Part shown: positions 10,712 through 22,000 of the stretch, piece by piece
Layout: the number at the start of each line of letters is the position of its first letter
Position numbering within the stretch: position 1 is the first letter of the stretch
From: Flectonema sp. DT1601
Lineage: Eukaryota > Euglenozoa > Diplonemea > Diplonemida > Diplonemidae
NCBI GenBank assembly: GCA_964019425.1
Contig: OZ025808.1
Location: forward strand, 124,001-188,000
Direction of reading: 5' to 3'
Length of the DNA: 64,000 nucleotides
Program-made: the position numbers and the translations under genes
Notes under the pieces: generated by a model
What the model was told of the DNA's origin: nothing
Databases searched by the model: none
The model's input: only the letters and a program-made list of their open reading frames with translations

Positions 10712-12686
10712 ACGGACGCCTTGGGTGGCGGTGGTGTACCGCTAGGCTACAGGGTGATCTTCTGTGTAGGGGAAAAAAAATAATAATAAAATGCAAGCTT
10801 GAAAAAATAATACGAATGTATAATTGTCGTCACAATACCAAAATGAGCCTCTACTCGCCCTCCCCCCTAATAAATAAAAAAGCAGTACTAGGATCGAAGA
10901 AAGAACGAGCAAGAAGCTGACTCCAAGCAACTATCAAGGAAGTGTATTGTAAACTATTTATTCTCAACAACTAAACAGCTAAGGTAGTTATAAACATATG
11001 TGAGAATTGTGTTTTTTCTTTCCTTTTTTCCATTCGTTTTCTCGATCATTTTTTAGATTCTCGACGATGTTTTTTTTTTTTTTTTTTTCCCTTTTTTTTT
11101 TTTTCTCTTGACGTATGGCTGCGTTGTTTTAACTTTCACACCGAGTCAACTTTTCACAAGCAACTTATTGTAGAAAACATTCTGAGCACCACAAAAATAT
11201 TGCACAAAAAAAAAAACGAAAAAAAGGAGAGGGGGAAAAGAAAAAAAAGACAACCTTACTCTTTGTATTAAAAACTGATCCCTCGCTCCTAAGAGAGCTG
11301 CAGTGTCTCAAATTAAAGTTGTTCAGATAGATGTCCAACATATTAATTTAAAGACACAAGTGCTAACGGGTCAGAGTGATTCTCACAACAAAAAAGAAGG
11401 GGGGAAAAAAAAAGGATTTTCAAACAATTACAATACAGGGCAATTTGCCACCCTGCCTGTTTTTTCTTCATTAATGAAGGCAAGAAGATAAAACCTCAAA
11501 ATATTCAACGCTAAATCTACATCTGCAGGTTCAGAGAATCACAACGAATTCTGTGCTTCATGTGATTGCTATTTCAAAAAACAACAATAAATAAATAAAG
11601 AAAACGAAATAAACGCACAAGAGACCAGGTTCCGCGTTAGTCAAATAAATGACATCGGTCGGTCAAAGAGAGAAACACAACAGCGCTTTACTGCCTTTTG
11701 AAAGAAAATGACCGAAATCATCAAAACCAGTTAACTCTTATTTTTTATTTTATTTTTTTTCTGTAGCAGTTTCTTTATTACCGACAATTCAATAAGTAAG
11801 AAACGAGAAAAATATCGAATAGAGTCGGTAGCGGCAATCTGATGTGAGGAATATAATAATTATTTTTTGTAACAGAAAGTTACTAAAGAAACAAAAAAAA
11901 AAAAAAAAAAAAAGAGGGAAAAAAAAAAGGACAGTTTTTGGGATAGTATTCAGGAGATCATCCCGAACCTTAAAATAAAATAATTTGCTTCTGTTGTTGT
12001 TTTTTTTTTTTTTTTTTTTTTTTGCAAAAGAGCTTTAGTCGCAAGTAAACACTTTTCAGCCACAGGAATGAACCTTGGCAGAAAGCACAGTGCTACGCTT
12101 CGCACGAACCGACTCAACGGACTCACACATAAGTGCTTGTTTATATGGGTCGACGACAAAATCAAAGAGAAACCTGTTAATCACTCTTAGAGATTAGGAT
12201 TCTTTCATTGAATATTACCACAACACCTTTTTTAAAAAATAAAATTATTAATACTTCAGTGATATTAACAAAACTCCTAAGAGGGTCAAGAAATAATTGA
12301 GAATAATCAAAATTGCAAGCGGTCAGCAGTACATGGGAATGTGCTCCGAAAAGACAACAAAATAATATGATAAAATGGACCATATTGTTAAGTGGCACAA
12401 AAACTGAAATATATCGACAGTGAGGAGGAGTTAGTTGGGTGTTTATTTTCTTCCACCAATTGTTTCACAGCAGAGAAAGGTTCGTTTTTCTTTTCTGTTC
12501 TTTTCTCGTATAAGGTTATGGTTTGTCGTGCACAAACAAACAAACAAACAAAAAAACAAACAAATTCACTTTAATTATCATTAGTTTTTTTTTTTTTTTT
12601 TTTGCAGATTTACGGTCAAAAGCTAACTCCTTTTCATTTTATTTTTGTTTCCAGTTCAAGAAGGAAAAAAAAACTAAAGAAAGTTG
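10712..12686. other. Gene-free interval, 2 kb
   Basis: No gene seen on either strand. It contains A- and T-tracts (about 11071-11105, 11889-11912, 12001-12023). Open frames here are short and of low complexity. It probably holds the long 3' or 5' flanks of the two adjacent genes. Confidence 0.55.
10762..10780 (-). promoter_or_regulatory. Pyrimidine tract plus acceptor before the gene at 8588-10711
   Basis: On the minus strand TTTTTTTTCCCCTACACAG ends about 50 bases before the start codon. It fits a 3' splice site of either a 5'-UTR intron or a trans-splicing acceptor. It differs from the A-rich acceptors of the short coding introns in this window. Confidence 0.4.
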
Positions 12687-14654
12687 TTATGGGTTGTCAT
12701 CGTTCGCAATGGAAACAACAGATTCGTCCCCTGAACTTTCTCCGTCATCAGAACCCAAGAGGTCAACAAATATTAATGTCCCAGTCATAATATCATAATT
12801 ACTACACATTAACGTTTCGTCTTCTATCTCATCACCAGCACGAGTTGTTAATATCTGCATTCCCACTGCAATATTCCATTTTTTTGAAATATTTTCCTTC
12901 AGAGTCCTCACACTAACCTTACTCCAGTCTGCTTTTAATTTCATTCTGCTGTAGTCACTGGTACGGAGAATTGTTATTTTTTGATCTCGAGGGTCTCGGG
13001 CGGCGTGGGCATACTTTGCCTCAAGCCTTCTGTACAAAGAAACATATTCCACTCCAGAAGTCTCACAATAGTTTAGAATCGCTGCGATGTTTGAAAGCTT
13101 ACTCGGGTTGTGCATTGAGAAGAAATGTTCAAGTTTCTCACGAGCTGCTTCCCGAGCTTGTTCCTTATCAGGATTTTCTAACACAGCAGCTGGTGATGAT
13201 GGCTGAGGAATAACAGTTCCTCCTCCAAGTGCACAAAGTAGTAATCCAACTCTCATAGAGATACTATTCGACCATGAGACAGGATGTATTTTTATATACC
13301 TCGCTCTTATCGGTCTCATGAATGATGTCGTAGCATTAGAGTCGTGTTCATCACATGCAGAGAATACAGCTTTATCATCAACATGTCTCCATGCGACACC
13401 ATCAGTTGATGATGTTACTGTAAAGGCTGAAACCCATGAATTAGTCTGAGGACTAGATTTCATAACAACACCACAAACAACTCTAATACTACCTGCATCC
13501 ATACAATACCAAGGATTTGATTGTGACATGTCTGCGTGCCAAGCTGTTGAAGAATTCAGTCTGCCATCACCAGGAGTACATCCAGAACATGATGTAGCAG
13601 TTCTTCTCATAGATCCAACGTTTACTACTATTCTCTTTACTCTTGAATTCACCTTTGATCCTCCATAGATACTATTGCCTTGAGTTCTATCTCCTCTTCC
13701 CTTCTTCTTCTTACACCGATTACATGTTGTTCTTGCTGCCCAATTCACATTACCGCATGAGGTACATTCCCAATCGTCAGGATCAGGAACATGACCAGCA
13801 TGAATAGAAGCCTTACCCTTTGGTCCACCAGTAACTCCACTACCATCAGTGCCGTACCCTAAAAGTAACTTTCCCTTTACGGTAGCGAACTCCGTTTCAT
13901 CGAGGACACCCTTTTGTTTTAGGACTCCAAGTCTTTCTAATTCCCCAGCTATTGAAGACTCTTGAGTATGAGTGGACTTAGCTCCGTAAGAAGAGACTGA
14001 AAGAGTATTTCCAAATGAAGAAACAGAAGCAGTGTCATCCATCACATGTTGGTGCATTAGTTGTGTTGGAGAATGGGGATGATGGTGGTGAGCAGGTTGC
14101 GTTTGATGAGGTTGGTGGTATTGATGTTGTTGTGTAAGTTGCTGTTGATGTTGTAACTGCTGAGGGTGAACTTGTTGCTGAGCAGGTGTTTGTTGATAAG
14201 GAGCTTGTTGATAAGGTTGCTGTAGTTGTGACGAGTAGCCTTGATGTTGCTGGGGCTGTTGTTGTTGTTGTTGTTGTTGTTGTTGCTGTTGCTGGGGTAG
14301 TTGTTGCTGAGGTAGCTGTTGTTGCTGCTGTTGTTGTTGAGGCTGTTGACCAGAATAGTTTTCATGATATCCTCCCATCGATTGCTGGGGTGGTTGATGA
14401 TGCTGGTGTGGTTGCTGTTGCTGAGGTTGCTGTTGCTGGTGTGGTTGCTGTTGGTGCATGCTCAGCCCCTGTTGCTGATTTGAAACACCCCCTGTTGCAT
14501 TCATTGCTTGACCTCCATACGCTTTCTGACCTCCCTGAACCTGCTGTGGATAAGTCATTTGATTACTATTAGGAAGACTTGGTGCTGCTACTACTCTTGT
14601 TGGCATTGAAGAAGTATTTCCTTGTTGAGGATTCCCAGTTCCATCGTATAACAT
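12687..14654 (-). CDS. Poly-Q protein with SHOCT, RanBP2 zinc finger, discoidin and ubiquitin-like domains
   Basis: A single exon of 655 residues. Residues 1-205 are Gln/Pro/His-rich, with Q-runs from CAG/CAA codons. About 240-270 (IAGELERLGVLKQKGVLDET) matches the SHOCT pattern, usually a small oligomerisation or targeting motif. About 292-318 is a RanBP2-type zinc finger, W-x-C-x2-C-x10-C-x2-C (DWECTSCGNVNWAARTTCNR), a fold known to bind RNA or ubiquitin. About 345-485 resembles an F5/8 type C (discoidin) domain (TAWHADMSQSNPWYCMD, FMRPIRARYIKIHPVSW). The last 80 residues form a ubiquitin-like fold (MKLKADWSKVSVRTLKENIS) that does not end in Gly-Gly, so it is not a conjugation tag. No signal peptide is visible, so the discoidin domain should be cytosolic or nuclear. 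A link to ubiquitin or RNA regulation is inferred. Confidence 0.75.
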   Translation of the reverse strand: MLYDGTGNPQQGNTSSMPTRVVAAPSLPNSNQMTYPQQVQGGQKAYGGQAMNATGGVSNQQQGLSMHQQQPHQQQQPQQQQPHQHHQPPQQSMGGYHENYSGQQPQQQQQQQQLPQQQLPQQQQQQQQQQQQQPQQHQGYSSQLQQPYQQAPYQQTPAQQQVHPQQLQHQQQLTQQHQYHQPHQTQPAHHHHPHSPTQLMHQHVMDDTASVSSFGNTLSVSSYGAKSTHTQESSIAGELERLGVLKQKGVLDETEFATVKGKLLLGYGTDGSGVTGGPKGKASIHAGHVPDPDDWECTSCGNVNWAARTTCNRCKKKKGRGDRTQGNSIYGGSKVNSRVKRIVVNVGSMRRTATSCSGCTPGDGRLNSSTAWHADMSQSNPWYCMDAGSIRVVCGVVMKSSPQTNSWVSAFTVTSSTDGVAWRHVDDKAVFSACDEHDSNATTSFMRPIRARYIKIHPVSWSNSISMRVGLLLCALGGGTVIPQPSSPAAVLENPDKEQAREAAREKLEHFFSMHNPSKLSNIAAILNYCETSGVEYVSLYRRLEAKYAHAARDPRDQKITILRTSDYSRMKLKADWSKVSVRTLKENISKKWNIAVGMQILTTRAGDEIEDETLMCSNYDIMTGTLIFVDLLGSDDGESSGDESVVSIANDDNP

Positions 14655-14895
14655 ATTGTGGGAACGATCTCTGATATTTATTAATTAATAATTCCCTTAA
14701 GAAGTAGTTTTAGACTACAGAAACTTATCAAATTTGTGTTCTCCTGTATGAGTAATGTTATTAAGTAAAGTACAATATATTGGTTCTCCCTTTTCCAAAC
14801 GGACGTTTTGCATGTGTTCACAGGCTAGGACGCTTTAATATGTTGTCCGCAACAATATCACAAGGGAAGGTGCGACTTATTTTGCTTTCTCTCTG

Positions 14896-14930
<35 letters not shown>

Positions 14931-15203
14931 GTAATTCCCAACGGAGCCTTTAGACTCAAAAATAATTTCTTTCAATAAACCACGTGGTCGGTCGGGCTCA
15001 GGTCGGTACATATCAGGAAGAACAGAAAAAAAAAAAAAAAAAAAAAAAAAAGTCAGATTTGCGTTTCATATGGCTAGAATGAGAGTAACGCATTTTAAGA
15101 TTTCACACCACTAAGCGGAGAGACTTAAAAAAAAAACATCCGAGAGCCAAGACGAAGAGTTTTACTCCATTTTCTGTGCTGCATAAAGAGAGGTTGTCCG
15201 CAA
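14655..15203. other. Intergenic, homopolymer-rich
   Basis: No gene seen. There is a T-run at about 14899-14924 and an A-run at about 15027-15051. The interval separates two ubiquitin-related genes. Confidence 0.6.
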
Positions 15204-18200
15204 CTACGCGCCTAGCAAAATATTTGCGGCCTGTTTTTTTTTTTTTTTTTTTTTAAAAGTTTTTTTCAAAATACATCGAGGTACTCATAAACGTTGCAAT
15301 AGTTTCTCCGCTTCAATTACTAAAATAAAATAAAATATCATACCGCGGTAACACTGAGACAACTGGAGAGGATTTCACGCGCCGTTTCTCGGTCGACGTG
15401 GGGACAGAGTGCGACAAGGCTATCAAGCTCGTCTTCGTCAACGTGGTTGCCAGCTACCGGAGGAGGTAACGGTGCAGCAGGGGGTGGAGGAGGAACAACT
15501 CTTGGAGGTGGTGCCGGTGGTCGTAAATCACTTAAACTCGAATCATAAGATTCGTCATCACTGTCGTCATCATCATCATCATCATCATCATCTCTGACTT
15601 TATTATTTAAGTTATCACTTATACTATCGCTATCACTGCTGTCACTATCATCGTCTTTTCCAAATATATAACCCTGTACCTTACTGGGTGCTTGTTTTAT
15701 TATTGTTTCACTCTGATGTGAATATTTATCAGCTGCTACTAAAGCAAACAATCCCTTTCCCAGTTTTGGATTATTGTCTGAGTGATCTATTGAAGAAGTG
15801 ATTAAGGCTTCCAACCCAACTCTTGTAATTTCTGTGACGGTGTTGTTTCGAATATGAAATTCATGTCCACAGTGAGATACTTTTAAGAAATTAGGTCTTC
15901 GATCGATAACGTGAAGTATTTCAAATGGAATAACACGAGACGCTATTGGTCGTTCTTTGTAATCCTTATCAGTGAGACCATTCATATTGACAACACACAG
16001 AGATGATTCTTCTGAAGTAGTATTCGCTGATCCGATTAATTTCATTGCAGTGGTCGCAATAATGACATCTTCCTGATTGTTTATTACTTCCTCTTCCGTA
16101 ACGATACTAAACAGTCGACTTCCCAAACTAGTGAGCGTATCAAGTCTTTCGAGTCCTTCTTTTTCATTACCTTCTGAAGCAGCTACTAAGGCTCTGTGTA
16201 TTGAACTATTTATTACTCCGACTTCTATTATTTTCTTTGGAAACGTCGTAGCCAACTCCATCTGATGAGGTAATAAGAATTTTTCTTTTGCCCACTTGCT
16301 GTTGCATGCTACGAATGCGTACATCATTCTAGTGTCTTCTCCTTCAGGAAATCTTCCCCGAAGTGTTTCTCCATCAGGCATTTTAAACGACACTTCAATG
16401 TTACCTTCCTTAAGAAGGTCAGTGAATCCCTTGATCATTTTTTCATAAACTTGTTTCCTTTTTGCAGCTGCACGCTCAGCTTCTTCTCTTTCTTTCTGTT
16501 GCATGTGTTGGAATCGTTTAGCCTGCTCACGCATGCGAGTTGTTCGGTCTTCAGATTCCTCGTGATCTGGTGCTGCTGTAAAGTCAACTTTAAACTCAAT
16601 TTCTTCATTCGGATCTTCACAAATGAGTCGAACTGCAGCTGCTGGTTCGATTTTTACAACTTCGAATTGATGAGGTCTGTCTCCCTGAGAAGTTTTTAAT
16701 GTAATTGAAACAGTTGTATCTTCAGTCAGTGCTGCCATTCCCTTCAGTCCACTCTGTAAAGCACTTTGAGTAGACTCACAAAGAGCAGCATCCTGGTAAA
16801 ATGTTTTACTATGTGGTTGTAGTTTGACGAAGCTAATAGCAGGAACTTCTACACATCGAATCCTAACTGAGGATTTATCTGATAGGAATAAATCTCGAAA
16901 CACCCATTCTGGAAGGATCACATGTCCTGAAGGCAAGAACTGCTCAAACCCATTGGACGGTGACGTTCCGCAGTGACGTTTGCGACCATTCTCTGTGGTG
17001 ATCTCGAATATCAAGGGAAGGGAAACAGCATTTCCTCCGTAAATTCGATTTGCTTCATCACCAGGGAGGACGATTCTGTCGAAATCAGAATCAAGAAAGA
17101 TACCAAACTCCTCCATGGAAGTGGCTGAAGAGTGACAAATATACTTCCCGTCAAAGTCATTTTCAGTCGGCCATTCCATAGTTTCAAGTCGCTGGAGGAG
17201 GTTTGGTGCTTCGTTTGATTCGTAGCCTCGTATGTGACTGCTGTCTTTACATACCTCTGCAGTGCTACGTTCAAACATTGAGTGAATATCCTCTATAACT
17301 ACTGATAGCTCACAGTCAGGGTTCCACTTACCAGGTGTTAACATCCCATGAGCTATTCGTCCACCAAATGAAACCGGAGCTGATAAATATTTTAACCTAG
17401 GATTACGCAACGTAAACTCAGGAGGTACATTCGGATACCCACATCCAAAACGACAGTTCACTACAAGACAATCTCTAGACTCATCTTGAATACTACGAGC
17501 ATATTCAGTGAGCTGTAACTGCAATGGTGAATTAGCATCGAATTTCATTTTTATGGTCCAATCAGCAGCATTGTTTTCAGGTGTCATAGAGAGGTATGTG
17601 ATGTCACCCTTTGGATCAACTTTAGACTTTAAAGTGTAGTACTGATTTAGTATTAACCTGGCTACGTATTTTCTAGTAACTAAGTGTTGAGCATCTCGTT
17701 GTCTACTTTGTGTTGGAGGTCTGCGTTTTCGGCGGGTGACAGGGCCGTAGTTTTCAGGATCGAAATGGGTTTCGAATTCTGTACCTGCAACTTGTTCTGC
17801 TTGTGCTGCAGGTGTGTTTCCAGATCCTTCTGCGTATTCAAAATAAAATGACATCGCCAATTCTAAATTATAACGATTATCTTTTAGTCTCCTTTCAGAC
17901 TCTTCTGGTGACAATCCAGTGAATTGTACGAACTGAGTCACTCTATCAACACGATCAAGATAAAAGACGAATCCCTTACTGAGGTCTACTACTGTTGGAA
18001 TGTTGTTTGTTACTTCTTCAGTTGCTAATATAGTTTTTAAACTTCCAAGGATATACCCAAGTTTATCATGAGGTAGGATCACCTCATGTCCACTGTTAAT
18101 TGTTATCGTATCGATTCCGTTGTATTGGAGATCGTCACACGTCATTATTAGTTTATCATTTTGGACTACTTCAACAAAAGTACTGCTGTCTGTCACTCTT

Positions 18201-18529
18201 ATTTTAATATTTTCATTTGGACTTGGGTCTTCTATGACAATCTCTGTCGTGTCAGTTGGAACAGGGTGAACTAACACAACCGCTTCCGCTGCTTCAACAT
18301 TTCCTAACAAAAACTGAACGTCGCTTTTAAACTCGTTCTCATCATTCTCAATTGTGTACAACATTTTTCCTAATGATTGAAAACCTTCCCAATTATTATT
18401 TTTCATTGCTGTTAATGTTTCAGGTCTGGTGTTCGTGTCTCTGAGGAGTCGTGTTAGAGCAACGATGTCGACCTGTTTCGCATCTCCCTTTATTAAAGTT
18501 TCAACTATCTGTGTAGGAGTGTCGCTCAT
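15204..18529 (-). CDS. Multidomain Cdc48/p97-type ubiquitin adaptor: UBA, inactive E2, UFD1, UBX, CUE
   Basis: Exon 1 (18529-15344) and a 27-base exon 2 (15230-15204) are joined over a 113-base intron (donor GTATGA, acceptor ACAG), giving 1070 residues. The splice restores a complete CUE/UBA-like end, 'SVTA' plus 'AANILLGA'. Domains in order: an unrecognised N-terminal region; UBA at about 193-235 (VTQFVQFTGLSPEESERRLK); an E2/RWD fold at about 290-425 most like UBE2Q; the UFD1 N-terminal domain at about 505-660 (RKRHCGTS, ILPEWVFRDLFL, VSITLKTSQGDRPHQFEVVK); a charged helix at about 675-705; UBX at about 710-790 (EVSFKMPDGETLRGRF); an unassigned region; an acidic Asp run; Pro-rich linker; and CUE at about 1035-1070. 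At the E2 catalytic position the usual Cys is Ala393 (GGRIAHGMLT), so it should act as a ubiquitin-binding variant. Known UFD1 and UBX proteins recruit Cdc48/p97 to ubiquitylated clients; one chain holding both plus several ubiquitin binders is unfamiliar to me. Confidence 0.85.
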
Positions 18530-19070
18530 TTCTAGAAATTTAGATTACATTCACTGTTTTAAAAGAGAATGAGAAAATCAAAATATAACTCCGCCACAAC
18601 AATTCGAGGGTGCTAACAGATAAGTTTCGAGAACCTATCTCCGTAAAGAGAAATTACTAACACAGTTTAGGCTAACGAATTCATGCATTTTTTTTTTTTT
18701 TTTTTTTGTTTGTTTGTTCAATTATTTCTCTCTTTTTAATATTTTTTTTTTCCCCTTCCCTCTTTCATTTCAGTTCAGGTATGCCTTTTTTTTGTGTGTA
18801 AATGAAATTATTATTTCCTTTTTTTTTTTTTTTTTAAAGATATGAGAAATGAAAAAAAGGCTCGGTAGACGGTTACTTAAATGTGTAGATTTTGATAATT
18901 AAAAGAAATGAAGAGAAAAACGTGTAAATAAAAATAATCTTCGAAAACCATTCACCGCCTCAGAAGAAGGAGAAATGGCTGACTTCAAAGTTGAGAGGAG
19001 GATATTGATTTGTATCAAACGACGGGGGATTTTATTTATTTTTTTTTCACCTAAAATTTGCAGGATAAAT
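18530..19070. other. Intergenic, T-rich on the plus strand
   Basis: No gene seen. T-runs occur at about 18689-18708 and 18817-18836. This is the space between the channel gene's 3' end and the start of the UFD1-type gene; a CTTTTAAAACAG acceptor-like site lies about 25 bases upstream of the latter's ATG. Confidence 0.55.
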
Positions 19071-22000
19071 TTACTTTGGAGGTTGTAAGGCATCAGCACT
19101 ATTCCAAGGGTATTTTCTTGGCTTTCTACGCAAAGCAGGAGCAGCAACCGGTCGGCTAGCGATCGATCGACTTGACGTGACTGATGCTGCTCCATGAGCA
19201 ATACCAACAGAGCTCCTCACACTCGTATTTTGATAATACGGAGAAATTATAAACGGATCTCTGACTATTCTCCTTCGATAAGTACCATCAATCTGAGACG
19301 ATTGATGAACTGGAGAACTACCTGAACTCCATGAAATATCATCAGCTGGTGAAATAACTTTACTCAAACTGACAACACTGTCAGAGAACTCTGGAGATGA
19401 GTTCCGTAGAATACCAGCGTAGTTATTATTTGATTGGTGTTGTTGATCTCCACCAACAGAACTATCGTCATAGTCGGTAGTAAATAAATCTGTGACATTT
19501 AATGAAAAGCAATCGTCTTCTTCGTTGTCAGAGTTAGTTTTATAAGTGTCCTCCAGTTTTGAACTAATCGCTCGTGACTTTCTTATCGGAGGATCTCTTT
19601 TATGAATTTCAGTTACGTTGTTGTTGTTATTGGATTCGATGTTATCATACTTTTCATTTGATCTTTTAGTGAAATCGGTCCGATCGCAATGCCTCTTAAC
19701 TTTGTCTACAAAAGACTTATGACGTTGCTGAGTCTTATTGAGTGTGGCAACCAATTTCTTTTCTCTGGTTATATACTGTTGACTAACAGATTTCTTTATC
19801 CGACGAGCGCTGTATGAAACGTATGCGTCACTAATGATAGCGGCTGCGTAGTAGTGGGGAAGTGCAAATTCAGTTCGAAGGTACTGCACTGGAATAGCAG
19901 ACCCAACACGGTCGCTGACAGAGAAGCCGTCCTCAATCTTTAGATTAAATATTTTCAACACTAAGGATGACAATGTGTCATTATAACTTATCTCCCTGTC
20001 GATATTTAAAGGTATATGCATCTTACCCAATTCATTTAGTGTATGAACAACAGGAGATATATTACCAATTCCAATTGCGCTCCTCCAAAGCGGAGGCGGC
20101 AATGATCGAAGCAGTTTTATCCCGTCGCTAGCCTTTAGCAATCGAGACGCGTCAGGATCAAGGCGCAACCATCTGCTTTTAAATAGGTTAAAACCTTCTA
20201 GTTTTTCTGCAAGAATGAGTCCCCTACTCGTCTCGATGAATGACTCCAACAATATTGTTATAAACAAGTTGAGTGTGATAAAGGAACCGAGGAACATAAA
20301 AAGAACAAAGTAGAGCTTTGCCCAATGAGTGCCGCAGTTGTTATTATTTGGAGAACAATTAGGTGGCTGAACAGAACAACCTTCCATCATACTAACCCAT
20401 CCTTCAGCTGTTGAAGCTTGGTAGAGAGACACTAATGCGTAAGCGAGATTATCAAAATTTGTGTATTCATTAATTCCTTCGTTTTTTATAACATTTCCAA
20501 ATGCCGATACGCCAAACACTCCAAAGACAAAGAAAATAACAAACAAAAGCGTTCCTACATTTAAACACCCAGGAAGACACGCTATAAGAGTTTGAAATAG
20601 GAGTTCAACTCCCTTAGCGTTGCTAAACAGTCTGATCACCTTAGCACAACGAACAGCTCTGAGAGCTGCAATTGATGATTTATTAAAAAGAAATATGCAC
20701 ATCCAAGTTGCTATTGTCGTTGCAATGTCAAGACGATTCCAAGGATCGTGTAAGTATGTCCCTGGGTCAGTCGCCATGATCTTTAAAATTGCTTCAAGAG
20801 TAAAGTAAGACACAATAATATGAGAAACGACATGGACAGCTTTCTCGTGATCGTCTCCCATGTTGTAATAAGACGACGATAAGAATCCTAAATTCACTAA
20901 CACAATACTTATCGCAAAGTATTCATAATATCGATGACTAACTATTTGAAAGCAGAACTGTCTGGACTGATTCTTAGGAGGTTTTGGCTCAGCAACAAGT
21001 GGAAGTCTCAGAAGTACTTTCTGAGCTTGAATCCAACTACGTTGCTGATTTGAAATTAGTTGAAACCCCTGATTGCGTTCCTTAACGGTGTGAAATTGAT
21101 CGAATAAGACTCCAATAAATAAATTTGATATAAACAGCTGGCCAATCACAACAAATGATAAAAAGAACATCGCAAGAGGCCAGGAAGTATTTTCACCCGG
21201 CTTAACGGAATGATCGATTCCCGATGAATCCATCGCTCTGTACATTTGATCAGACCAGCCATCACCCAAAGCAATCTGCCAAAGAGATAGCATAGCATCC
21301 CCAACGTTGTCGTATCCCGTTGGTGGTAGTAACCATTTTCTTTCGAGAGTCACATTAGCTATTCCGAATGCGTTAGTGATGTTGGTTTCGTAAGTTCCAA
21401 CACACTCGTTTTTGTATTCCACATCGAGATCGTCACACATCCCAAGACGACCTTTCAATAACTGAACTCCAAGAACAGCGAACACAAACCAAACAAACAC
21501 ACAAAAACATAAAATATTCATCATTTGAGGTAAAGACATTAACAACGCCGTTACCGTCGCTCTCACTGTTGGAACAATAAGCAAAAGCCTTATAGCACGT
21601 AGGGATCGAAATGCCCTCAAAATCTCAACATCGGTCCATATTAGGGAAGTAGCTGATGATACGACAACAAAGAAATCAATTCTATTCCAGGAACACCTAA
21701 AGTATGCATCCTGTCCTAAATCATTTGTTGGAAAGACACCATAGGCGATCATGTACATCATCATTTCAATGGCGAATAGGACTGTAAATATATAATCTGC
21801 AACTAATAGGCCAATCTCTGCATCGTGGCTTTCTCTTGTGGCGGGGCAATCTAACGAATTTATAGCGCAGTCTAAAGCGATAAGTGCTGTTACTGCATGT
21901 TTGAATCTGTAGTCCTCTACTATTTTATAAACGGTGCCTCTGAATGGATCTAACGGTTCAAAGAAACACAAACTCTTACCATGAAGAACTGGAAGACCTG

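Noticed and set aside
14057-14572. Val-rich and Asn-rich frames opposite the poly-Q region
   Set aside because: They are shadows of CAG/CAA repeats in the real gene on the minus strand.
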